From assembly GCA_944415565.1 (NCBI GenBank), contig CALYBQ010000003.1, positions 62,001 through 126,000 of the forward strand: a DNA stretch of 64,000 bases, given 5' to 3'. Of this stretch, positions 18,645-28,116 are shown piece by piece. A program made the position numbers and the translations under genes. A model generated the notes under the pieces. That model was not told the origin of the DNA. It made no database searches and saw only the letters and a program-made list of their open reading frames with translations. Origin of the DNA: an uncultured Rikenellaceae bacterium (lineage in GTDB: Bacteria > Bacteroidota > Bacteroidia > Bacteroidales > Rikenellaceae). Position 1 is the stretch's first letter. Each line of letters opens with the position of its first letter.

Positions 18645-20918
18645 TCAATACCTCATTTCCAATGTATAAGTCCCGGACGGCAATTCACCCACGGCGATGA
18701 ACGGTGAGTCTTTCAACCGCGCGGTCTTCCGTATCTGACCGTCTATCCGCACCTCATACTTTTTCGACATCAAGGGCATATACACATCGGCAGTCATGTT
18801 CGCAGGAACGGTCAAACGCATCACATATTTGCCATCCGCATTATCCACATCGACCTTGACCGCTCCCCTGATAGTGGGAATCAAAGCTTTCGCCCATGCC
18901 AACGATGCAAGTTGCGGCTTAATACGCACCTTCTCGAATCCCGGCAACAAAGGCTCTACCCCCATCAGTTTTCGCGGAATAGCGTTTGCCGGAACCGCTC
19001 CCCACGCATGGTTCCAGTCCTGATTAGGCTTATATTTGTTGTCCCATGCCTCAAGAGAGATGGTCGAACCGACACGTATCATATTGTACCAACTGCGGTC
19101 GTCCGTTTTTGTCAGCATCGAAAGCGCATACTCCGAATCCGAAGCCTCGTACAGCGCATCCATCAAGAACTGCGAACCGTAAACGCTGCATGCCATCTTA
19201 CGGCTACGTATGAACTCCAAAACACCGTCCAAACGGTTTGCCGGAACCATCCCGAACGCCACTGGGAACATATTCGCGTGCAACGAAGCATGACGCGTGG
19301 TATCGCCGTCCACATAATGCCCCAACTCCTTATCGAAAAACACCTTGTTGAAACGTTCCCGGAAATCAGAAGCCTCCTTCTCGAAATAAGCAGCGTCAGC
19401 CTGCTCTCCGATAACATTAGCTATCCGTCCCATTATCTTCAGCGCTTCGTAATGGTAAGCATTTGTTACGGCATTGTAATCCGTGAACACGAAACCGTCA
19501 GCCTCGCCGCCCTCGTGTTTGTTCAGACCGAGGATGCCCGTATGCGGCCAGTCCACTATATCGCGTATCGGTTCACGACGTTTTATGGACTCAAGGAATT
19601 CCTTGGTCTGGCGTCCCGTAGTAGTACTTATCAGTCCGTTATCGTCCTGCAATGCCGTAAGGCTGCGGGCCTTCAAAGTTTCATAGCAGGCTTTCAGCGA
19701 ACGGCTGTCTCCCGTATACATATAATCATACCACGCTATCAATACCGACTGCAATATCCACTCGGTAGGCCATGTGGGGCGTTGCAGCAAATATTCGTGC
19801 GAGCGGCGAGCCATAGCATACTCGGCATCAACGCCGTAATGGCAAAGCTGGTTGATAAGCGCGTCCGCCTCGTATGGGATGCGCTCCCTATCCCCGTCCA
19901 CGTATATACCGGCGAACGAAGTAGCCTTTATCGAGTATTTGCAAAGTTCCCATATCCGGTTCAACGTATCGTTGCTGCTATTGAACGAAGAGGCGTAATC
20001 ATCGAACGGATAGTGTACACTCTCCCTTAGTATGTCGCCCAAGGCCGGTTCTCCATGATATCCCTCTACCTCGCAATACCTGAAAGGTAGAACCTCGCCT
20101 ATATAATCCGGCATAAATACCGCATCCCGGCCAGTGTTACGTCCGTCCTTACGTATCGCGATCCGGTAGGTCTGTTTTCCCTTCACAAGCGGCAGGAAAT
20201 ACTTTTGGTAACGTATCGTTCCGCCCGGCTTGCGATCTATACGGTCGCCGTCAGCCGCCTCGCCCAAATGCACCACGACCGTATCACGGCCCGTTTCGGA
20301 TGTAAGCGTCAACACGAGCTGTCCGAAAGCGGCTTTACCGAAGTCAATAAATAACCTTTTATCAGATAAGGTCCGAAGCATTTTAGACGGATATTCCTTC
20401 GTTTTGACCTGCGGATAATAACTCACGCCATAATCCGACAACTTCTCGGCCGTGCGGAAAGCCTTGGGCTGCGACCAACCGCTCTCACCGTCCTTATCCG
20501 TCGCCACCTTCACCTTCCAATAATATATCTTATCGGGCTGAAGCGGCTCGCCGCCATACACGACCGCGACTGACTGGCCGCTTTCCACTGTTTCGCTATC
20601 CCATACTACACCTTTGCCGTCAGAGACCATCTCCGGCGTTTCGGCAACTACTATACGGTACGAAGTCTGATGCACACCGTTGCCCGGCACTATCCAACTG
20701 AAAGACGGCCGAGAAGATGCTATACGCACATATTGCACGGATTCGACAGTCTTACCGACATCGGCAAGCGAGATGTTCGACAAATACCCGTTCTGCCACA
20801 CACGATCCGTATGCTCCAGCAGATCGGTACGCAGTCCGGACGGGATGTCAGCGACAGCAGAGGATATTCCGCCGAGGAACAATGTAAAAGCAAAAAACAA
20901 TCTGGCAAAACTACTCAT
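18645..20918 (-). CDS. GH78 alpha-L-rhamnosidase
   Basis: A 757-residue secreted enzyme with a signal peptide (about residues 1-23). Regions are: an N-terminal Fn3-like domain with YRIVVAETPEMV, the bacterial rhamnosidase N-terminal beta region, the (alpha/alpha)6 catalytic barrel (about 300-650) and a C-terminal beta sandwich. The general acid is predicted as Glu345 (DGDRERIPYEAD) and the base as Glu623 (SLEAWDN). It releases terminal alpha-L-rhamnose. It is the last gene of the operon; its ATG overlaps the TAA of the GH88 gene by one base, so the two are coupled. Somewhat shorter than many Bacteroides GH78 enzymes but complete. Confidence 0.93.
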   Translation of the reverse strand: MSSFARLFFAFTLFLGGISSAVADIPSGLRTDLLEHTDRVWQNGYLSNISLADVGKTVESVQYVRIASSRPSFSWIVPGNGVHQTSYRIVVAETPEMVSDGKGVVWDSETVESGQSVAVVYGGEPLQPDKIYYWKVKVATDKDGESGWSQPKAFRTAEKLSDYGVSYYPQVKTKEYPSKMLRTLSDKRLFIDFGKAAFGQLVLTLTSETGRDTVVVHLGEAADGDRIDRKPGGTIRYQKYFLPLVKGKQTYRIAIRKDGRNTGRDAVFMPDYIGEVLPFRYCEVEGYHGEPALGDILRESVHYPFDDYASSFNSSNDTLNRIWELCKYSIKATSFAGIYVDGDRERIPYEADALINQLCHYGVDAEYAMARRSHEYLLQRPTWPTEWILQSVLIAWYDYMYTGDSRSLKACYETLKARSLTALQDDNGLISTTTGRQTKEFLESIKRREPIRDIVDWPHTGILGLNKHEGGEADGFVFTDYNAVTNAYHYEALKIMGRIANVIGEQADAAYFEKEASDFRERFNKVFFDKELGHYVDGDTTRHASLHANMFPVAFGMVPANRLDGVLEFIRSRKMACSVYGSQFLMDALYEASDSEYALSMLTKTDDRSWYNMIRVGSTISLEAWDNKYKPNQDWNHAWGAVPANAIPRKLMGVEPLLPGFEKVRIKPQLASLAWAKALIPTIRGAVKVDVDNADGKYVMRLTVPANMTADVYMPLMSKKYEVRIDGQIRKTARLKDSPFIAVGELPSGTYTLEMRY

Positions 20919-22153
20919 TATTTTCTGTTTATTAAATTATTATACCTTACCAACGCTTCCAGATAGTAATAATCCGCATAGACGAGCGCCACATCTATCT
21001 CGGCCTTGTGTGGTACGCTTCCCGTACAATGTTTTATCAGGAATCCGCCGTTTTCGCCCGGTTTGGCGAAATACTCCTGAGACGACAAGCTCTCCAACAT
21101 TTTCACAGCAACCTTGCGATAATAAGGCTTATTCGCAAGGTCTGCCAATTCGAAAAGTGCCGAGCATACCACCGCCGAAGCCGAAGCGTCGCGCGATGTC
21201 ACATCTTGTTTTGCCGCATAGGAACCGCTGTCGGGCTTATATCCGTCCATGCCGATATTGAAATCCCAGTACGGGACCATATCCTCCGGGAGATGGTCGA
21301 TGAACCATTGGGCAGTCTTCTCGGCCGCATTCAGGTATACGGGGTCTTTCGTCTCTCGGTACATCACCGTATAGCCGTAGACCGCCCAAGCCTGTCCTCG
21401 CGACCAAGTCGAATTGTCGCTCAAGCCCTGACAGGTCTGCCGCTGAAGTACCTCGCCCGTATTCTGATCGTAGTTGACCACATGGTATGTAGTGAAATCG
21501 TCCCTCAGATGATTCTTCAGCGTAGTGTTGGCATGGGTTACAGCAATATCGCGATACTTGTTGTCGCCGGTCACTTTCGACGCATAGAACAACAATTCGA
21601 GATTCATCATGTTATCTATGATGACCGGATATTCCCATCGTATCCCGCCCCACGAGCGGCCGCCGTTCCACGACTTGATGGCCTTGGTCTTGTCGTTATA
21701 GCGCGTGCAAAGCGAATTTGCGCTCTCTATCAGTATATCCTTATAAGACGGATCGGGTGCAAGCCGTTCGGCATTCCCATAGCTGCAATACATCATGAAT
21801 CCGATGTCGTGCGTACCTGTGTTCTTCTTTACCGGTTCGAGGCTGGCCGTCCATTGTTCGGCCTTATCGCGCCAGAAACCGTCCCCAGTCAATTCGTACA
21901 GATACCAAAGCGATCCGGGGAAAAAGCCCGATGTCCAGTCGTTCATACCCGACGTTTGCAGCTTACCTTGATCGCTTGTCCGGCGCGGGAAATTCTTGCC
22001 GGTCGGATCGCCCACCGCATCAAGTTGGGTCTTGATCTGCTCCGACGCGAGCGTCGTATTTGCGTTTACTAACTTTTTTCCTGTGACGGAACATCCCGTC
22101 CCGACAATCACCGCTGCACAGGCACAGCAAACCGACCATATTATACGTCTCAT
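20918..22153 (-). CDS. GH88 unsaturated glucuronyl hydrolase, lipoprotein
   Basis: A 411-residue protein. The ATG at 22153 was chosen because it begins the lipoprotein signal (lipobox GTGC); the frame is open upstream only by overlap with the GH28 gene. The (alpha/alpha)6 barrel carries DWTSGFFPGSLWYLYELTGD, HDIGFMMYC, VIIDNMMNLEL, STWSRGQAWAVYGYT and RDASASAVV, all typical of GH88. The enzyme hydrates the 4,5-unsaturated uronic acid left at the non-reducing end by polysaccharide lyases. No lyase is encoded in the window, so oligosaccharides must come from elsewhere. GH105 is the main alternative, but the motifs fit GH88 better. Confidence 0.88.
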   Translation of the reverse strand: MRRIIWSVCCACAAVIVGTGCSVTGKKLVNANTTLASEQIKTQLDAVGDPTGKNFPRRTSDQGKLQTSGMNDWTSGFFPGSLWYLYELTGDGFWRDKAEQWTASLEPVKKNTGTHDIGFMMYCSYGNAERLAPDPSYKDILIESANSLCTRYNDKTKAIKSWNGGRSWGGIRWEYPVIIDNMMNLELLFYASKVTGDNKYRDIAVTHANTTLKNHLRDDFTTYHVVNYDQNTGEVLQRQTCQGLSDNSTWSRGQAWAVYGYTVMYRETKDPVYLNAAEKTAQWFIDHLPEDMVPYWDFNIGMDGYKPDSGSYAAKQDVTSRDASASAVVCSALFELADLANKPYYRKVAVKMLESLSSQEYFAKPGENGGFLIKHCTGSVPHKAEIDVALVYADYYYLEALVRYNNLINRK

Positions 22154-22265
22154 ATTCTGAAATTTATTATTACAAAATCTTATCTCAACACACATCTTAG
22201 TCTCAGTCCCGGCATTCGTCGCGAACCTCAACCTACCGAAACCGACAGACATCGACACGTCGCAT

Positions 22266-23714
22266 TCATTCCAATATCCGTCCATCAAGCATAACTTGCC
22301 GGCACTCAATAGCCTGTACCATTTCGGCCGACTCCGAACCCTCGGTGCGCAGCTCCCGTGCACGGAAATCCGTCACGTCATCCAACACCACCGGCGGACG
22401 ATAATCCGTATTACGTTGCCTGATGCTGAAATTATCGACAAGTATATTGTCCGCATGACGGATATACAGGCCTCCGGCCGGATTGCGACGGCCGAACATC
22501 CTGTTCTCCGGATAACCGTTGCTTTCCGGCAATCGTTCGGTCATCGGCTGTTCTCCCCCGTTATGTTCCACTCTGATGTCACGCAGCGTTATCCCGCTGA
22601 TCCTTCCGCCCGGCATACCGGTTATCAGGCACGGAATCACACCCTCGGCAACTGCCGTTATATTACTGAAACTGATATTGCGAATCTGCCCCGGCTTGTC
22701 TCCCTTACGCTTGTTGAGACATACGAAAATCGGCGTAATGATGCCCTCCATCACGATATTGTCGAACGTGAGATTCTCTATCACTCCTCCGTCTGCCGAT
22801 TCCACCGCTATTCCGGCCAAACCGGTTAGCGTTCCGGCAGCTACCCCGCGATACACCTTGGACCAATCCCATATATTGCTTTCCGACGGGCGACGTATCA
22901 CGCAATTCGACACCGTTATATTACGGAATCCCGCACGCGACGCCGTTCCGAATTTTATGGGGTTGCAATTGGATGCTATCACGCAATTAGTTATGGTTAT
23001 GTTCTCAGGAAGAAAATCTTCCGTGTCGCTTTTCATACATATCCCGTCATCGTCGCACTCGATACGGCAATTCGAGATAGTCACATTCCGCGCATCGACA
23101 TCAATCCCGTCGTTATTGCCCTGTGCAAGACAGAATATAGATATGCCGTCTATATCAACCTCCTCGCAACGCAGTAGCCGGATGGTCCAGCTCCCAACAT
23201 CCCTGATCTCGAAATCGGCGAGCGATATTCTGCGGCACTCTCTGAAGTGTATACCCAACGGCAGTTTGCCGTCATTAACCTTATAACCTTTCGCAATGAA
23301 ATCCGGATGCCGCGCCTGCCCGTCAATGATACCGTGCCCCGAAATGCCGGCATCCTCTATGCCTTCGGCATAAATCAGGGCCCGTACCGGATAATCCTTC
23401 GGATTGTCAGTACTGCCGAGCAGGACAGCTCCCCTGTCAAGCCTCAACTCGACATGGCTCCTCAGATATATTGTCCCTGTAACGTATCTCCCCGGCGGAA
23501 CCGACACCTCTCCTCCGCCGCTCGCCGCACACGAATCAATAGCGCGTTGCAGCGACACGGTATTCAGCGTCGAACCATCGCCGACAGCTCCGAAATCTAC
23601 CACATTGACATTCTTCGCACTCAGTCCCTGTACGGCTACCATACACACCAAACCTATGCCAGCCATGCGCCTACAAAGTGCAGTAGCCTTTCTTTCTATA
23701 ATGTTATAATTCAT
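22266..23714 (-). CDS. GH28 glycoside hydrolase (polygalacturonase family)
   Basis: A 482-residue secreted right-handed beta-helix protein with a signal peptide (cleavage near LSAKN). The N-terminus has VVDFGAVGDGSTLNT, characteristic of GH28. Catalytic aspartates are seen in NNDGIDVDA and DDDGICMKSD. The usual GHG histidine motif is replaced by CNPIKFGT, a variant seen in some Bacteroidota members with non-pectate specificities. The fold family includes exo-galacturonidases and rhamnogalacturonan hydrolases; exact linkage cannot be assigned. Its ATG overlaps the stop of the upstream gene (ATGA); the GH88 gene follows after 112 bp. Confidence 0.9.
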   Translation of the reverse strand: MNYNIIERKATALCRRMAGIGLVCMVAVQGLSAKNVNVVDFGAVGDGSTLNTVSLQRAIDSCAASGGGEVSVPPGRYVTGTIYLRSHVELRLDRGAVLLGSTDNPKDYPVRALIYAEGIEDAGISGHGIIDGQARHPDFIAKGYKVNDGKLPLGIHFRECRRISLADFEIRDVGSWTIRLLRCEEVDIDGISIFCLAQGNNDGIDVDARNVTISNCRIECDDDGICMKSDTEDFLPENITITNCVIASNCNPIKFGTASRAGFRNITVSNCVIRRPSESNIWDWSKVYRGVAAGTLTGLAGIAVESADGGVIENLTFDNIVMEGIITPIFVCLNKRKGDKPGQIRNISFSNITAVAEGVIPCLITGMPGGRISGITLRDIRVEHNGGEQPMTERLPESNGYPENRMFGRRNPAGGLYIRHADNILVDNFSIRQRNTDYRPPVVLDDVTDFRARELRTEGSESAEMVQAIECRQVMLDGRILE

Positions 23715-25840
23715 AGTGTTTTACGGATTATGCGTTCACCTTTTTTCATAGTTATCGTCTCGCCGTCCAGTTCGAGCTGCGTATCCTTCCACGCCGTCAG
23801 TACAACGTCGTACCCGCGGTCCTCCATCGCGCCGTCTACCACTACCCCGAGCATGGAACGTACTCCTTTCACGAATACTTTCCCTTCCCACGGATTGCAT
23901 TTGGCCAATTCCAACTTGCCGTACCAGTCGCACACGAGATTGTTGAGCAGCGATTGGGCCACAAGGCCGTTGGTGATGTTATAGAACGGCATATCGTAGT
24001 CACGGCTGGTCTCGTATATCTGAATCCATTCCGGATCGACATAGCCCGAACGTTCCATGTTATCCCAATCGCGCAGCCACTGGTCGGGTTGTCCCATCCT
24101 CGATCCGGCAAGCAGGAACTCTCCCAGCGTCCATCCGAAGAAATACGGATCCGACGCGCGTGCGGTTATGTCGTAACGCAAGTCGTAAGCGATTGCAGCG
24201 GCCGGCGACGCCTCGCCGTTCACGGGCAGGAACGCCAGTTCGTTCAACTGTACAGGGTGCTTCTGCTTGCCGAAATCGTCCTCGCCCCTGCCGGCGCATG
24301 AGTAATAATATCCCCGATCCGCTTTGAGCCCGTCGAACGCAAGCCCGTCGGCCAATATCTGCGAACAAACGCCATCGGTATCTACCCCATACTTCACAGC
24401 CTGCTGAAAACAATACTGAGCGCTATACATAGCACACAGATAGTCTTTCTGATTCATGCCGCCACGCTCGTCCTGCCCCATCGAAGGCTCCACATACAGA
24501 TGCCATTTCCCGTCATCTCCTTTCGTGCAGATATTGCGGTAGAACTCGGCGCATCCCGCTATCACAGGAACGGCATAACGCGCCGTCCACTCGTTATCGT
24601 TCACGAACTCGGCCGTCTCACAAGCCATGCGCGCAAAATATCCCGAATTATGTATCTCGTAATAGAACCTGTTGGGCGGCGTAGGATCGTGATACCCGGC
24701 GAAATCGCCATACGGGAACACCCACGGGGCCAATAATCCGGTCACACCATACAAACGTTCGGTATAAGCCCTCAGACCGTCTACCCGTTCGCTCCAATAT
24801 TCTATCCACGATTTGGCAATATTAAGATTTCCGGTCGCGAGCAGGACCGGATGTATGTACGATACGTCCTGCGGATAATAGAACGGCCATCCGTTAGACG
24901 AATACCCCATAGGCGGCGAGAGGCCCTCCTTCGTGTCGGAATAAGACGAAAGGAACATGGCCATCGAACGAACCCACATCTTCTGAGCCTTGTCATCCGT
25001 CACCTTTATACAGCCGGAGTCAGTCCATTTGGCGTGCCACCAATCCTCGGTCTGCGACAACGATTTACGGACCGACGTACCTGACGGCGCACCATAAGAG
25101 AACCTTATATAGTTGCGCCCTTTCTTCAGGGTCAGCGAGAGTACGTTGCCTGTCGGCTCGACGTCAGCGTCAGTACCGATATAGAGCTCCGAGCGCTTGC
25201 CAAGACATTCGAGCGCCACCTTCCACTGACCGTCCCGTTTCTCAACCTCCACATTCTGCGATACACGGCTGCCGTAATGGAGGTTAAGCGTTTCGAGCAG
25301 GTCTATCTTGACCTCCAGCCCGGCCTGCGACACATCGAACGCAATAAAACCGAGATCCTTCTCCACCGGATCGAACCACGTCGTGACCTCGATTCCGTTA
25401 CCGTCGTCATCGAAGCTGGTCGTTATAGTCCCGTCATAAAAAGACTGCCGCTGGGTGTAGTTCGAAATATTCTGGAACTTACTTTCCCAATATACCTCGG
25501 CCATCGGCATTATGTAGTCGGCGTTGAACTTGCCGCGCCCCATGTGCAACAGGTGCATGAATTGCGTTTTACCGTGCCCGGAGTCCTTATCATCGGGCCG
25601 CAGGTGAAGGCCGAGACGTCCGTAAGAGCTTCCAAACCTTCCGTTGCCCTGATAAAGATATATTGTCGGACCGGCTTCGTAACCACTCCTCACTACATCG
25701 GCAGAGCGAACGACCTCCTCGACATCGAACACCGCAGCCCCCCCAGACGAAGCGCTGCAAGAGAAAAACACGGCCGGAAACAGCAACAAACCGAGCGTTC
25801 GGCCTACCGCCTCCTTCATGCCTAAAACAAGAGGGATCAT
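23711..25840 (-). CDS. Putative (alpha/alpha)6-barrel glycoside hydrolase, lipoprotein
   Basis: A 709-residue protein (702 from the alternative ATG at 25819, which sits nearer the signal). It has a lipoprotein signal (lipobox FFSC). The first about 270 residues look like an N-terminal beta-sandwich domain (DGTITTSFDDDGNGIEVTTWFD). The rest resembles an alpha-helical barrel of the GH65/GH95/GH15-like group: MGYSSNGWPFYYPQDVSYIH, then WVFPYGDFAGYHDPTPP and YVEPSMGQDERGG. I cannot place it in a numbered family. As the first gene of the operon with GH28, GH88 and GH78 it is probably a side-chain-cleaving exo-enzyme on the same polymer. Confidence 0.7.
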   Translation of the reverse strand: MIPLVLGMKEAVGRTLGLLLFPAVFFSCSASSGGAAVFDVEEVVRSADVVRSGYEAGPTIYLYQGNGRFGSSYGRLGLHLRPDDKDSGHGKTQFMHLLHMGRGKFNADYIMPMAEVYWESKFQNISNYTQRQSFYDGTITTSFDDDGNGIEVTTWFDPVEKDLGFIAFDVSQAGLEVKIDLLETLNLHYGSRVSQNVEVEKRDGQWKVALECLGKRSELYIGTDADVEPTGNVLSLTLKKGRNYIRFSYGAPSGTSVRKSLSQTEDWWHAKWTDSGCIKVTDDKAQKMWVRSMAMFLSSYSDTKEGLSPPMGYSSNGWPFYYPQDVSYIHPVLLATGNLNIAKSWIEYWSERVDGLRAYTERLYGVTGLLAPWVFPYGDFAGYHDPTPPNRFYYEIHNSGYFARMACETAEFVNDNEWTARYAVPVIAGCAEFYRNICTKGDDGKWHLYVEPSMGQDERGGMNQKDYLCAMYSAQYCFQQAVKYGVDTDGVCSQILADGLAFDGLKADRGYYYSCAGRGEDDFGKQKHPVQLNELAFLPVNGEASPAAAIAYDLRYDITARASDPYFFGWTLGEFLLAGSRMGQPDQWLRDWDNMERSGYVDPEWIQIYETSRDYDMPFYNITNGLVAQSLLNNLVCDWYGKLELAKCNPWEGKVFVKGVRSMLGVVVDGAMEDRGYDVVLTAWKDTQLELDGETITMKKGERIIRKTL

Positions 25841-25988
25841 TTCTATGATTTTAGGTTAGTTTAAGGAGCATAAATATAACAATTATATCCATACTAAACA
25901 CAGCGGCACGAGCCATAACACGGAAATAGTTACAAACGATCCGCATATTACCCCGTCATCAATACCCGCATTAACTTCAATATTTTGC

Positions 25989-25996
25989 TATATTTG
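25989..25996 (+). promoter_or_regulatory. -7 promoter element of cysE
   Basis: TATATTTG, exact match, 25 bases before the cysE ATG; no clear -33 element. Confidence 0.55.
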
Positions 25997-26020
25997 CCGT
26001 ATAGTTAACGAAAACAACAT

Positions 26021-26917
26021 ATGAATACATTAGCCAAGACGCTTAAATCCACCATAGAGGCCCTCACCGATAACGGAACACAAGAGTACGAGTACATACC
26101 CAAGCCGGCCCGCTCGCTCCCCAACATCGGTTGCATCGAGGAGATAGTAGACCTCGTGAAATCCATCGTGTTTCCGGGCTTCTTCTCCGAGGCACGAATA
26201 GGCGAAAGCACGCAGGAGTACTACATGGGGGTATACATGGAGAAACTATACGGCCTGTTATGCGAACAGATCAACCGGGGGCTATGTTTCTTCACCGATT
26301 CGACTTGCGACGAGGTTAAGGAAAAATCGGACCGACTTGCCCTCGGATTCATAGACAAGTTGCCGGAAATAAAACGTCTGCTCGCAACAGACGTAAAAGC
26401 CGTAACAGACGGCGACCCCGCCGCCACGAGCTACGGCGAGGTAATATTCTGCTATCCCGGCATACAGGCGATGGTCAACTACCGCATAGCCCACGAACTG
26501 CTCTCGGAAGGCGTACCGGTACTTCCGCGCATCATCAGCGAACTGGCACATTCCTCCACAGGAATCGACATACACCCCGGAGCCAAGATAGGCGAATACT
26601 TCTGCATAGACCACGGAACCGGTGTCGTAATAGGAGAAACGTGCATAATCGGATCGCACGTTCGGCTATACCAAGGCGTTACGCTGGGGGCTAAAAGTTT
26701 CACGCTGGACGAACAGGGACTCCCGATGAACGTACCGCGTCATCCGATAATCGAGGATAACGTAATCATCTATGCCAACTCTACCATCTTGGGGCGCATC
26801 ACCATAGGACACGACTCTATCATAGGCGGTAACGTATGGCAGGCACAAAGCGTTCCGCCACACTCGCGTATAATCCAGAAAAGGGCCGAACCGTCTCAAT
26901 TGAAGCCGGGAGAGTAA
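26021..26917 (+). CDS. cysE: Serine O-acetyltransferase
   Basis: A 298-residue enzyme making O-acetylserine from serine and acetyl-CoA, the first step of cysteine synthesis. Residues about 1-140 form the helical N-terminal domain. From about 150 a left-handed beta-helix with hexapeptide repeats is visible (GIDIHPGAKIGEYFCIDHGT, GVVIGETCIIGSHVRLYQGV, DNVIIYANSTILGRITIG). The catalytic His/Asp region is in IDHGTGVVIGE. The C-terminal tail ends in PGE, not the usual Ile that docks into CysK. It lies convergent to cysK. Confidence 0.94.
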   Translation: MNTLAKTLKSTIEALTDNGTQEYEYIPKPARSLPNIGCIEEIVDLVKSIVFPGFFSEARIGESTQEYYMGVYMEKLYGLLCEQINRGLCFFTDSTCDEVKEKSDRLALGFIDKLPEIKRLLATDVKAVTDGDPAATSYGEVIFCYPGIQAMVNYRIAHELLSEGVPVLPRIISELAHSSTGIDIHPGAKIGEYFCIDHGTGVVIGETCIIGSHVRLYQGVTLGAKSFTLDEQGLPMNVPRHPIIEDNVIIYANSTILGRITIGHDSIIGGNVWQAQSVPPHSRIIQKRAEPSQLKPGE

Positions 26918-26951
26918 TATTCCGGCCGGTCATCTGCCGGAATTACGATTT

Positions 26952-27013
26952 ACATTTATGAAAGTATTGCGGGCTGACTTGCACAAGTCAGCCCGCAATA
27001 CTTTCATAAATGT
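26952..27013. terminator. Long perfect inverted repeat between cysE and cysK (bidirectional terminator)
   Basis: A 30-bp perfect stem (26952-26981 with 26984-27013) with only two bases between the arms. It lies between two convergent genes. It lacks the usual T tract just outside the stem, which is unusual for a simple terminator. Confidence 0.75.
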
Positions 27014-27023
27014 CTCTCCCCCA

Positions 27024-27971
27024 CTACAAAGGATAGTCGTCGAAAGCATACAAGAGTGTGGACAAATAACGTTCGCCCGTATCCGGAAGAATGACTACGA
27101 TATTCTTACCCTTATTATCCGGCTTCTTTGCCAACTCCATCGCCGCAAACACAGCCGCACCTGACGATATGCCGACCAACAATCCCTCATCCTTGGCAAG
27201 CTCCCTGCCCGTACGTATTGCATCGTCGTTAGACACTGGAATAACGGCATCTACAACCGAAGCGTCGTATGTATCAGGCACGAAGCCGGCCCCTATTCCC
27301 TGTATTTTGTGCGGGCCAGCCGCCCCTCCCGACAACACCGGCGAATCGGCAGGCTCCACAGCCACTACACGTACCGAAGGATTGAGCTCTTTCAACCGTT
27401 TGCCCGTTCCGCTGACCGTTCCGCCCGTACCTACTCCCGCCACGAATATGTCGATTTTCCCGTCCGTATCACGCCATATCTCTTCGGCCGTCGTCCTCTC
27501 GTGCACGGCCGGATTGGCCGGGTTGGCAAACTGATTAAGTGTCACAGCCCCCGGAATTTCACCCCTCAGACGGTCGGCGGCGGCAATCGCGCCCTTCATA
27601 CCCTGTGCACCCGGAGTAAGTTCCAACTCCGCACCCAGCGCTTTCAAAAGATTACGGCGTTCGAGGCTCATGGTATCGGGCATCGTAAGTATCAATCGAT
27701 AGCCCTTTATCGCCGACACGAACGCAAGCCCTACCCCGGTATTGCCACTGGTAGGTTCCACGATGGTCGATCCTTCCTTCAGTGCGCCCCGCTTTTCGGC
27801 ATCCTCGACCATCGCCAACGCAATACGATCCTTGACGCTACCGAGCGGGTTGAAATATTCCAGTTTAGCGATAAGCCTTGCCTGTGCCGAATGGTGCTTC
27901 CCGAACGCAGCCAGCTCCATGAGCGGCGTATTCCCGACGAGTTTTGTCAGGTCCGATGCTATTTTTGTCAT
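27024..27971 (-). CDS. cysK: Cysteine synthase A (O-acetylserine sulfhydrylase)
   Basis: A 315-residue PLP enzyme forming cysteine from O-acetylserine and sulfide. The PLP lysine is Lys47 (NPLGSVKDR). The substrate loop [10 protein letters not shown] and the phosphate-binding [13 protein letters not shown] are intact, and length is full. The active-site loop GAQGMKGA is present. It encodes the next pathway step after CysE, although it is on the opposite strand and likely has a separate promoter. Confidence 0.96.
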   Translation of the reverse strand: MTKIASDLTKLVGNTPLMELAAFGKHHSAQARLIAKLEYFNPLGSVKDRIALAMVEDAEKRGALKEGSTIVEPTSGNTGVGLAFVSAIKGYRLILTMPDTMSLERRNLLKALGAELELTPGAQGMKGAIAAADRLRGEIPGAVTLNQFANPANPAVHERTTAEEIWRDTDGKIDIFVAGVGTGGTVSGTGKRLKELNPSVRVVAVEPADSPVLSGGAAGPHKIQGIGAGFVPDTYDASVVDAVIPVSNDDAIRTGRELAKDEGLLVGISSGAAVFAAMELAKKPDNKGKNIVVILPDTGERYLSTLLYAFDDYPL

Positions 27972-28062
27972 GGTTGTCAGTTTTTCTTAAATATCAATCA
28001 AATATTTCTGTTCTCATATTGCTGGTATATATGGATGCAATAATCGTGCACGATTATAAAAA

Positions 28063-28095
28063 AACGGCTCAGGATTATAAAAATCCTGAGCCGTT
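28063..28095 (-). terminator. Terminator of the M3-like/GH2 operon
   Basis: Stem AACGGCTCAGGATT with its complement (28063-28076 and 28082-28095); on the minus strand it is followed by a run of T. It is 22 bp beyond the GH2 stop. Confidence 0.85.
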
Positions 28096-28116
28096 CTCCA
28101 TCACGCCAACTATAAA

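Noticed and set aside
22154-22363. N-terminal extension of the GH88 protein
   Set aside because: It overlaps the GH28 coding end and would bury the lipoprotein signal 70 residues inside the protein.
26952-27013. The long inverted repeat as a miniature mobile element
   Set aside because: No target-site duplication is visible, there is only one copy in the window and there are only two bases between the arms, so a terminator is more likely.
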